Source: Bacteroidota bacterium
Lineage (GTDB): Bacteria; Bacteroidota; Bacteroidia; Flavobacteriales_D; Crocinitomicaceae
Reading direction: 5' to 3'
Assembly (NCBI GenBank): GCA_016192075.1
Contig: JACPUU010000021.1
Span: forward strand, 1-64,000
Length of the DNA: 64,000 bases
Of this stretch, positions 45,963 through 53,545 are shown one piece after another. Position 1 is the first letter of the stretch; each line of letters opens with the position of its first letter. The translations under genes and the position numbers were made by a program. Below the pieces are notes generated by a model, which ran no database searches, was not told the DNA's origin, and saw only the letters and a list, made by a program, of their open reading frames with translations.

Positions 45963-47093
45963 TTAATGGTGTGCTTCTTCAACCGATGATCCAATGTACA
46001 TTGCTGAAAGCATAGTAAAAATATAGGCTTGCAGAAACGCTACCAAAAGTTCCAGTGTTGAAATAAATAATGCCATAGGTACCGACAAACCTGCCCAGCC
46101 AACACTTTGATTTACAAAAATGATAGCGATTAGCGAAACCACGATGATGTGTCCTGCGGTAATGTTTGCAAATAAACGAATCATCAAAGCAGCTGGTTTA
46201 ATAAATATTCCAGCAATCTCAATTGGAACCAATATTAAATACAATGGCATTTTACCGTACCAGGGAAGACTTTTTCCAAGTGGATCCACTAAGTGACTCC
46301 AATATCCTTTTTTAGAGTTTATCATTTGAATTGCAAACGTAAACGTGGCCAGCATTAATGTTATTGAAATACTGCCTGTCAAATTGGGATTTGACAAAAA
46401 AGGAATTAATCCCAGCAGATTTCCGAAAAAGATGAAGAAAAACACCGTCAATAAATACGGGGTAAATTTTTCATGTTTATGACCATGGATATTTTCTTTT
46501 GCAATTGCCTGAACAAAAATTACCCCCGGTTCTGTCCATTTAGCAATACCTTTTGGCGCCGAAGGCACACCTGATTTATAGTATTTGGCCGAACGAATAA
46601 AAACAAACAATAACAAACCGGCGACCAAAAATAAAGCGGCCACATTTTTTGTGATTGAAAGATCTATAACCCCCAAAGTATTTATTGGAAGATGACCTTC
46701 TAGTGATACGTGTTCTTCACCAGCCTCTAGCTGGTATATTTTTTCATGCATTTTAATAAAGTTCATCCCGTTTTTTGAAACTACATGATGTCCCTCATCA
46801 TCGTGATGAAATTCAGATGACATGAATGTAACAAGACCATTGTCTGTCCACAAAATGACTGGTAACGGAATTACAAATCCGTCTGCAATATGAATTTCAT
46901 GGGCATCCAGTGCATGGTGAATGGCATGAGCTGCTGCGTCAAATTCTTTTTCAGTATGTGTTGTGGAATTCTGGTGATTTTCATCGCCTGCAACAAGCTG
47001 ATCATGCTGCCCGGGCTGCGTAGTTGAAGCAACGGCGGATCCTGAAAGAATTATAAGTGCGAATAAGAACGTATTTTTCAAGAAGTTAAGCAT
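45963..47093 (-). CDS. atpB: ATP synthase F0 subunit a
   Basis: The ATG at 47093 gives 376 residues. A signal-like N-terminus (MLNFLKNTFLFALIILSGSAVAS) is followed by about 120 His/Glu-rich residues (DAAAHAIHHALDAHE, FHHDDEGHHVV) before the first membrane helices, an extension seen in Bacteroidota AtpB. The conserved helix with ALMIRLFANITAGHI carries the essential Arg. Subunit a forms the proton half-channels beside the c ring. Confidence 0.94.
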   Translation of the reverse strand: MLNFLKNTFLFALIILSGSAVASTTQPGQHDQLVAGDENHQNSTTHTEKEFDAAAHAIHHALDAHEIHIADGFVIPLPVILWTDNGLVTFMSSEFHHDDEGHHVVSKNGMNFIKMHEKIYQLEAGEEHVSLEGHLPINTLGVIDLSITKNVAALFLVAGLLLFVFIRSAKYYKSGVPSAPKGIAKWTEPGVIFVQAIAKENIHGHKHEKFTPYLLTVFFFIFFGNLLGLIPFLSNPNLTGSISITLMLATFTFAIQMINSKKGYWSHLVDPLGKSLPWYGKMPLYLILVPIEIAGIFIKPAALMIRLFANITAGHIIVVSLIAIIFVNQSVGWAGLSVPMALFISTLELLVAFLQAYIFTMLSAMYIGSSVEEAHH

Positions 47094-47176
47094 ACTGGCG
47101 GAGTCGTTTTTGGACGATTGTTCTAAAAAATTCGGCACAAAGGTATAGATAAAACCGCAACCCAAAAGAAAATCAG

Positions 47177-47602
47177 CTATTGATTTTCATCATTTTTTGA
47201 ATTTTCGCTCAAAGGTCTGTTTAAAAGCCTGACCAACAGGATCGTTTCGATGAAAAGCAGAATGAAAAAAAGTGCCATAAACTGAATGACCGTTTCACGT
47301 AAAAAAGCAGACGGTACCACCACCCCGGGATATAGAAAAATTGCCGATGAAAACATTTTAACAAAAACCGTGATGAAGTATGACCGACCGGCCGCTGTAT
47401 GATCAAGGCTGTAGCGCCAGGACACGAACCAGATGGTGAGCACTGAAAACGGCACCAGGAATAGGTAAAACTCCCAAAAAGGCGTTTCAGCAGACCACAC
47501 CGGAAAAAGGGTGATACGCAGCCAATAATGAATGATGCCAGCCGCCAGGGAAACTAAAAAAATAACCAGGAATGCGTAAAGACGATACTTACTTGTCTTC
47601 AT
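47177..47602 (-). CDS. AtpI-like four-helix membrane protein
   Basis: The 141-residue protein has four hydrophobic segments (about 8-28, 43-62, 74-97 and 105-127). Its place between the AtpZ-like gene and atpB is where atpI is normally found, so an assembly role for the c ring is inferred from position; sequence identity alone does not prove it. It overlaps the upstream gene by 14 bp. Confidence 0.6.
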   Translation of the reverse strand: MKTSKYRLYAFLVIFLVSLAAGIIHYWLRITLFPVWSAETPFWEFYLFLVPFSVLTIWFVSWRYSLDHTAAGRSYFITVFVKMFSSAIFLYPGVVVPSAFLRETVIQFMALFFILLFIETILLVRLLNRPLSENSKNDENQ

Positions 47603-47831
47603 TAGCCAGTTTCAGTGCTTCTTTGATAATAAGATACAACGATATACCAATTGCCAGCAGGCACAGGATAATGGTATAAATGGGCTTTTCATTGCCGGCC
47701 CAGGCATCCAGTTCTGTTCCGCCCCAGGCACCCAATGCAATAAGCGCTCCCATCTGGAATGCAATGCCGGTAAACCGGAGAAATGGGTTAACCCCGGACT
47801 TTTTTGATTTGTCGGGTTTGGCGCCTGCCAT
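47589..47831 (-). CDS. AtpZ/AtpI-family membrane protein
   Basis: The 80-residue protein has two membrane helices (about 19-40 and 47-68) and the motif FLRFTGIAFQMGALIALGAWGG, seen here as FTGIAFQMG and GAWGGTELD, typical of the AtpZ/AtpI family at the head of atp operons. It may assist Mg2+ handling or assembly. Its start is 2 bp after the bactofilin stop. Confidence 0.8.
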   Translation of the reverse strand: MAGAKPDKSKKSGVNPFLRFTGIAFQMGALIALGAWGGTELDAWAGNEKPIYTIILCLLAIGISLYLIIKEALKLANEDK

Positions 47832-47833
47832 GA

Positions 47834-48250
47834 TTAATAAACAAGCTCATTTTCACTAACCGGTATGGCTGGTGTATCAAATTTAGGTGTGCCGGCACCC
47901 ATGTGACAATTGCCGTTAAATTCGGCCCCGTTTTCAATGCCCACTTTCTGGGCAATAATATTGCCGGTAAAACGGGCCGTTGATTTTAATATCAATATAC
48001 CATCAACCCGTATGTTGCCAATTACTTCTCCTTCAATATCTGCATTGCCGCAAACAATTTCTCCTTCAATGCGGCCGCTTGGACCAACTACCAGTTTGCC
48101 CAGCGTGTTTAACGTTCCCTTCAATTCACCATCCAGGCGAAAGTTGCTGTCAGTTTTGATATCACCCTTTACAGCAGTTCCCTCTACCAACCGGTTCAGT
48201 TTATCCGGTGAATTTACCGTTTCCGCTTTACTGCTACTACTTTTAAACAT
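47834..48250 (-). CDS. Bactofilin
   Basis: The 138-residue protein has the bactofilin beta-helix core (about 20-115), with VEGTAVKGDIKTDSNFRLDG, GKLVVGPSGRIEGEI and ADIEGEVIGNIRVDG. Bactofilins self-assemble into cytoskeletal filaments that place cell-wall enzymes and shape the cell. It is the first gene of the atp transcript, judged from a good -7 box 24 bp upstream and the 2-bp spacing to the AtpZ-like gene. Confidence 0.9.
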   Translation of the reverse strand: MFKSSSSKAETVNSPDKLNRLVEGTAVKGDIKTDSNFRLDGELKGTLNTLGKLVVGPSGRIEGEIVCGNADIEGEVIGNIRVDGILILKSTARFTGNIIAQKVGIENGAEFNGNCHMGAGTPKFDTPAIPVSENELVY

Positions 48251-48273
48251 CGCGCTACGTTTTACATGAGTTC

Positions 48274-48281
48274 CAAATATA
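48274..48281 (-). promoter_or_regulatory. Putative -7 box of the bactofilin-atp operon
   Basis: On the minus strand TATATTTG exactly fits TAnnTTTG and lies 24 bp before the bactofilin ATG. The -33 region has a T-rich stretch but no clean TTTG at the best distance. Confidence 0.4.
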
Positions 48282-48447
48282 CAAAATTATAACCTGAAAC
48301 CCGGGTAATGGTTACCAACATTACCGGACATTTTTTGCCAATTTTAACAACTCGTTCACGCTGTTTGAGATTCTAAAGCGTTTTTATGGAAATGCCAACC
48401 AACGCGGCTTCAGGCAACAAGATAAAAGCCCGTGTCGTAAATGACCC

Positions 48448-49710
48448 CTAATCTTTCAAACGGACACGCACCAGGTCAATTTTGGCATCTGACACTTCAA
48501 GCACCGTAAAAATGTGACGATCTGTTTCAAACTGGGTCTCCGGTTCGGGAATATCTTCGAGCTTGTTTATGACATAACCGGCCAGGGTTTCATATTCTGC
48601 ACTTTCTTCAATATGCAGCTGGTAATTCTGATTCAGGTAATCAATTTCAGTACGGCCTGAGAAAATATAGGTTTTATCATCAATCTTTTTTTCAACCTGT
48701 TCTTCTACATCATGCTCATCTTTGATTTCACCAAAAATTTCTTCAATAATATCTTCAATGGTAATCATGCCTGATGTGCCGCCAAACTCATCCACCACCA
48801 CAGCAATACTGCGTTTGTTTTTGGTAAATTTTGGCAGCAATTCTTTGACCAGAACAGCCTCCGGAACGATAAAAACCGGTAACAAAATTTCTTTGATGCT
48901 TTGCGGCCGGTGAAACAATTCAAATGCATGCACATAGCCAATAATATTATCAATGCTGTCACGGTAAATGACAATTTTAGAATAGCCTGTTTCCACAAAC
49001 CGCTTTCTGAGAAAATGAATGTCTTCGTCAATATTAACGGCCTCAATCTCTGTGCGTGGAACAAGGCAGTCACGCGCTTTTACCTTTGAAAATTCAAGCG
49101 CATTCTTGAGTATTTGTATTTCGTTATCCAGCTCACTTCGGGCCGAAACACGTTCATTGATATCACGCACATAATGATCAAGGTCAACCCGGGTAAATGC
49201 TTTTTGTGCATAGCTCGTGTCAACACCAAACAACCGCAGAAAAAGTTTTGAAAATCCAATCGTAAGTATGGTTGGAAGATAGAGAATCACATAAATTGTC
49301 AACAGTGGAAAGGCCGCCAGTTTTAATTTGCGGTTAGGGTTGATGCGAAAGAAAGCTTTTGGCAGAAACTCGCCGGTTATAAGCACAATAATGGTAGAAA
49401 CAACGGTTTGCAGCGTTAATATCAGTGCAGGTTCATCGGTAAACTGTCTGAACACCGGTTCCAGCACACCGGCCATAAAAATTCCGTACACCACCAGTGC
49501 CACATTATTACCAAGCAGCAAAGCAGATATAACGGTGGATGTGTTTTTTACAAAAAAGGTAAGAATGCGGCCTGAGAGTAATCCCTGTTTCCGGTCAAGT
49601 TCAATTTTTAATTTGTTGGCTGATACAAATGCAATTTCAGCGCCTGAGAAAAAAGCTGAAAAAAGGAGGCAAATCAGAATTATTACAACCGTCTGGGGTC
49701 CGTCGTCCAT
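48448..49710 (-). CDS. CNNM/CBS/CorC-family membrane protein (GldE-like)
   Basis: The 420-residue protein has a CNNM (DUF21) domain with three or four membrane segments (about 1-150, including SAFFSGAEIAFVSANK), a CBS pair (about 205-325, DCLVPRTEIEAV and VVVDEFGGTSGMITIEDI) and a C-terminal CorC_HlyC domain (about 340-420). Such proteins are linked to Mg2+/Co2+ export; the Flavobacterium gliding protein GldE has the same architecture, so either role is possible. It is separated from purD by about 50 bp. Confidence 0.85.
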   Translation of the reverse strand: MDDGPQTVVIILICLLFSAFFSGAEIAFVSANKLKIELDRKQGLLSGRILTFFVKNTSTVISALLLGNNVALVVYGIFMAGVLEPVFRQFTDEPALILTLQTVVSTIIVLITGEFLPKAFFRINPNRKLKLAAFPLLTIYVILYLPTILTIGFSKLFLRLFGVDTSYAQKAFTRVDLDHYVRDINERVSARSELDNEIQILKNALEFSKVKARDCLVPRTEIEAVNIDEDIHFLRKRFVETGYSKIVIYRDSIDNIIGYVHAFELFHRPQSIKEILLPVFIVPEAVLVKELLPKFTKNKRSIAVVVDEFGGTSGMITIEDIIEEIFGEIKDEHDVEEQVEKKIDDKTYIFSGRTEIDYLNQNYQLHIEESAEYETLAGYVINKLEDIPEPETQFETDRHIFTVLEVSDAKIDLVRVRLKD

Positions 49711-49759
49711 GGATGACTAAAATCAACTCAAATATAGTGAAAAAAGTACAAGCTGCCAA

Positions 49760-51040
49760 CTATTCCACCTCATCGAGATCAAACCCAATGTCTTTGCGGT
49801 AATAGGCCTTGTCAAAGCTGATTTTGGCTACATTGCTGTAGGTTTTTTCAAGTGCACGAAACTGGTTTTTGCCCAGCGAGGTTACGCATAAAACGCGTCC
49901 GCCGTCGGTCAGAATTGCAGGACCGTCCTGCTTGGTGCCTGCGTGAAAAACATAGGAATCAAACACGTTATTAAGCCCGGTAACACTTTTTTCCTTTTCA
50001 AATTTTTCAGGATATCCGCCAGAAACCATCATAACGGCCGTAGCCACGCGATCATCAAATTCAACATCACGTTCAGAAAGTGTTTGGGAAGCAACGCCTT
50101 CAAACAACTCCAGCAAATCTGATTTCAACCGTGGAATAACAACCTCCGTTTCAGGATCACCCAACCGGCAGTTGTACTCAATCACAAACGGATCATTTTT
50201 TACATTGATGAGGCCAAAGAAAATAAACCCGCGATAGTCAATGCCCTCTGATTTAAGCCCTTTGATTGTTGGAATGATAACCTGATTCTCTACTTTATCA
50301 ATAAACCCGCCGGCAGCAAACGGCACCGGAGAAACAGCACCCATACCGCCTGTGTTGAGGCCGGTATCACCTTCACCAATGCGTTTGTAATCTTTTGCTT
50401 CAGGTAAAATTTTATACGAAACCCCATCAGTAATTACAAAGACTGAAAGTTCAATGCCTTTCAAAAATTCTTCAATCACTACTTTGGCAGATGCACCTCC
50501 GAATTTACCATCGAGCATACTTTTTAGTTCTGTTTTTGCTTCTTTAATTGCTTTCAGAATCAATACTCCTTTGCCTGAAGCAAGGCCATCTGCTTTCAGT
50601 ACATACGGCGGTTTAAGTGTATCCAGAAATGCGTAGCCTTCTTCCAGGTTTTCTCTGGTAACCGTGAAGTATCTCGCTGTCGGGATATTGTATTTTTTCA
50701 TGAATTTTTTGGAGAAATCCTTGCTGCCCTCCAACTGCGCACCAGCCTTGTTCGGGCCAATCATGGCAATGTGGCTGACGGCTTTGTCTGCCTTGAAAAA
50801 ATCTACAATTCCGGCAACAAGCGGACCCTCAGGTCCAACAAAAACGCAGTCAATTTTTTGTTCCACGCAAAAATCACGGATGGCCTCAAAATCATCGACC
50901 TCCATGTCTACGTTGATTCCAACCTGGTTTGTTCCGGCATTCCCTGGTGCAATGAAAAGCTTGTCAATTTGCGAGCTCTGGGAAATTTTCCAGCTCACGG
51001 CATGCTCTCTTCCGCCTGATCCTAAAACAAGTACATTCAT
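49760..51040 (-). CDS. purD: Phosphoribosylamine-glycine ligase
   Basis: The 426-residue protein has MNVLVLGSGGREHAVSWKI at the start, an ATP-grasp region with PPYVLKADGLASGKGV, and NCRLGDPETEV near the metal site. It catalyses step two of purine synthesis, joining phosphoribosylamine and glycine with ATP. Length is normal. Confidence 0.97.
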   Translation of the reverse strand: MNVLVLGSGGREHAVSWKISQSSQIDKLFIAPGNAGTNQVGINVDMEVDDFEAIRDFCVEQKIDCVFVGPEGPLVAGIVDFFKADKAVSHIAMIGPNKAGAQLEGSKDFSKKFMKKYNIPTARYFTVTRENLEEGYAFLDTLKPPYVLKADGLASGKGVLILKAIKEAKTELKSMLDGKFGGASAKVVIEEFLKGIELSVFVITDGVSYKILPEAKDYKRIGEGDTGLNTGGMGAVSPVPFAAGGFIDKVENQVIIPTIKGLKSEGIDYRGFIFFGLINVKNDPFVIEYNCRLGDPETEVVIPRLKSDLLELFEGVASQTLSERDVEFDDRVATAVMMVSGGYPEKFEKEKSVTGLNNVFDSYVFHAGTKQDGPAILTDGGRVLCVTSLGKNQFRALEKTYSNVAKISFDKAYYRKDIGFDLDEVE

Positions 51041-51199
51041 TGATGCAAATTTGGTTCCTCAAAAGTAGAAATTGATGTCCGCTGTGCAGCGGAATCTTAT
51101 TAACAATTGGGTTTGTTTTTCAAGAGAACAAAAATTCAGATCAGTTATTGCGCGTATTTTTCAGTTATCATAAATAGTTAGGATCATACCGGAGTGCTT

Positions 51200-53530
51200 T
51201 CAGAAATTTACACCTTCCAGACCGTCTTTCTCATGCTCAAACCAGGGGAAGTTAGGTACATATTTGGCATAACCGCCGGTGGTGTCAGGGTCAAACCAAT
51301 AACCATTAAAACCGGACGTTTCTGAACGTTTTTTGACCAGGTCGTGATCATTTTCAAAACCAAAATGGCGCTCGTAAAATTTGAACAGCTTTCTAAATTC
51401 TGATTCCACATTGATGTGCGCACTGTCTTTATCTGTTTCGATTATATAGGTGTTCATTCCCGGTAAACCGCCGTAAACAGGTTTCTGTGTTGCTATAGCC
51501 ATGGCAAGCATGTATGAAGACTTTAACAAATCACGAAAGAAGCGTAATAACTCACCCATTCTGTATTTGAGTTTAAGCGGTGTTGATTGTTCATCCTTCG
51601 TCAGACTGGTATGCTTTTTAAGGAATTGTTTCAATTCTCTTCCAGGATTTTTTAACGTAATCAGGCTATCTTCACTTAAATTCCCGAGCTTGTACGCATC
51701 ACTTTCAACAATGGCTTTGATCAGTTTTGCGTAATTTCTATTTGAATTGCAGCCATAGATTACTATTTCTACATCAGGAGTCAAAACACGCCGCAAAATC
51801 CCCGTATTTTTATCGGCTGCGTCACCCGGATCGAAACGGGGCAGAGACCAGTCTGAAGGATGAGGATCCAACAAACGATCCACCGGTATCGTTTCTGACG
51901 GTGTGTCTTTTTCATTTTCTTTTTGTTCTTCAGAGCGGCTATTATAAATAACCGGACCGGTTTCATCACCGTGTGAAAAAAAGGCTATTTCCTTTATCAG
52001 CCCTGGATACTTAACCGGAATGGACGCATTGATACGCACCAGGATGAGGGTATAGAACTGCTGAATGGTCAATAGGTACCTCTCTGATTTTTTAAGGTAG
52101 TACTTGTCATTCACAAAATAGTTTTCAGACTCACCCAATTCATTTTCAAAAGCCTTATAGTCTCTTGACGGCTGAATGGCTGAAAAAGTATCGAGCTCAT
52201 CCGGTTCCGATTCCTTTGATTCAAAAATACCATCGGGTCTTCTTAAACATTCAATGGTGCGTTTTTTTCCTTTCAAAAAATCAAAACAATGAAACACGAA
52301 ATTATTTTCATCCGGACCGGCTTGAATTACTTCATCCATACGATTATTAAAACAGTTACTGAACTCCAGTGGTTTCTGTTTGTTTTTATAATCAATGCCT
52401 GCCAGAAAAATGTAGTGGACCGCCTCAGCTTTCTGAATTTTTGGTAGTTCCAATTCCTGCTTATTCAGCTGAACAAAATCACAGATAAAATCCGGCGAAT
52501 AGGCTATTGCTAAAAGATCTTCATCGGTGTCTTCGATTCCAAAATAGACCTTGTAAAATTTAAGTGCCTGCTCAAAAATTCCCCGCTCTTCGGCCAATCG
52601 CGCCTTAAAGTAGTTATGTGGCATATTCCAGAGACTATAAAACGGATCTGTCCAGCTCACCCCAAGTGGATTGCCGTAGGACGTGACTCCTGAAATTTTC
52701 ATTAGCGCATATTCATACTGCGATTTTAACGCTGTACAAAAAGCCCGCTTTAACATTTCAACGGTAACTGCCGTAGACTCATATTCGGGGAAATTTTGTT
52801 TCAAATACCTGGGCAAATCTCCACGATGTACATTCAACTTTTTCAGATTAAAAACTGTATCATCCCTATAGGCACCTTTAAACCGATGCCCATCGTTCAT
52901 CAGAAGACCGATGTAATCAGAAAAGACTGCATTAGAAAAATCATCGTCACTCAAAAGAACCTGATTTTTTGCTTCTTTATTAAATGCCTTTTTAAAGAAG
53001 TTTTGATTGTCCACCCCCATTTTTACAATGGACAAATCATCCGGATATAATTCCAAAAGCTCACGGTTATCATAAGCCGGATCTTTAGGTTCCCAGTAAA
53101 CGTTATACATTCTTACCAAATAGGCAAATTCATTTGGTGACTTGGTATATTTTCTCTTATAATTCCCATAAATCATAAGGCCGTACAACTCACCCGGGTT
53201 TTGTTTGCCTAACTCTATGATAAAATTATAGACGTGCGTTTTATTGATTAGTTTTACATTGTTGAATATCTTTTCAGGTTTCTCAAAGTCTTCGGATTTG
53301 TTATACTTCTTGTACTTTTTTTCTTCATTTTTAGACAGCAACTTGCCGTTTTTTTCGAAAATTTCGGTGACTATTTTCCCATTTTTCAGATCAAATGAGG
53401 TGAACTGCACGTCATCGACTTTCAAGTGTTCTTTTAGTAGTCGTTCGCGCTGAAACACAATGACTTCTTCGGGGGTTTCTTTTGACTGAAAATCATAGTC
53501 CATGAAAGAAAAAAAAACAAATCTTCTCAT
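51200..53530 (-). CDS. Large uncharacterised protein with a caspase-like His/Cys pair
   Basis: The 776-residue protein has no signal peptide or membrane helix. Another ATG lies at 53503. The N-terminal 450 residues are charged and helical with no known domain. The C-terminal part has IKEIAFFSHGDETGP (His520) and, 74 residues on, VEIVIYGCNSNRN (Cys594), followed by LAMAIATQKPVYGGLPG. A hydrophobic strand ending in SHG and another ending in YGC is the layout of clan CD (caspase/CHAT/DUF4347-like) domains. Protease activity is inferred only. It begins 15 bp after the gene for the other large protein. Confidence 0.6.
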   Translation of the reverse strand: MRRFVFFSFMDYDFQSKETPEEVIVFQRERLLKEHLKVDDVQFTSFDLKNGKIVTEIFEKNGKLLSKNEEKKYKKYNKSEDFEKPEKIFNNVKLINKTHVYNFIIELGKQNPGELYGLMIYGNYKRKYTKSPNEFAYLVRMYNVYWEPKDPAYDNRELLELYPDDLSIVKMGVDNQNFFKKAFNKEAKNQVLLSDDDFSNAVFSDYIGLLMNDGHRFKGAYRDDTVFNLKKLNVHRGDLPRYLKQNFPEYESTAVTVEMLKRAFCTALKSQYEYALMKISGVTSYGNPLGVSWTDPFYSLWNMPHNYFKARLAEERGIFEQALKFYKVYFGIEDTDEDLLAIAYSPDFICDFVQLNKQELELPKIQKAEAVHYIFLAGIDYKNKQKPLEFSNCFNNRMDEVIQAGPDENNFVFHCFDFLKGKKRTIECLRRPDGIFESKESEPDELDTFSAIQPSRDYKAFENELGESENYFVNDKYYLKKSERYLLTIQQFYTLILVRINASIPVKYPGLIKEIAFFSHGDETGPVIYNSRSEEQKENEKDTPSETIPVDRLLDPHPSDWSLPRFDPGDAADKNTGILRRVLTPDVEIVIYGCNSNRNYAKLIKAIVESDAYKLGNLSEDSLITLKNPGRELKQFLKKHTSLTKDEQSTPLKLKYRMGELLRFFRDLLKSSYMLAMAIATQKPVYGGLPGMNTYIIETDKDSAHINVESEFRKLFKFYERHFGFENDHDLVKKRSETSGFNGYWFDPDTTGGYAKYVPNFPWFEHEKDGLEGVNF

Positions 53531-53545
53531 TCAAAAGAACATTTA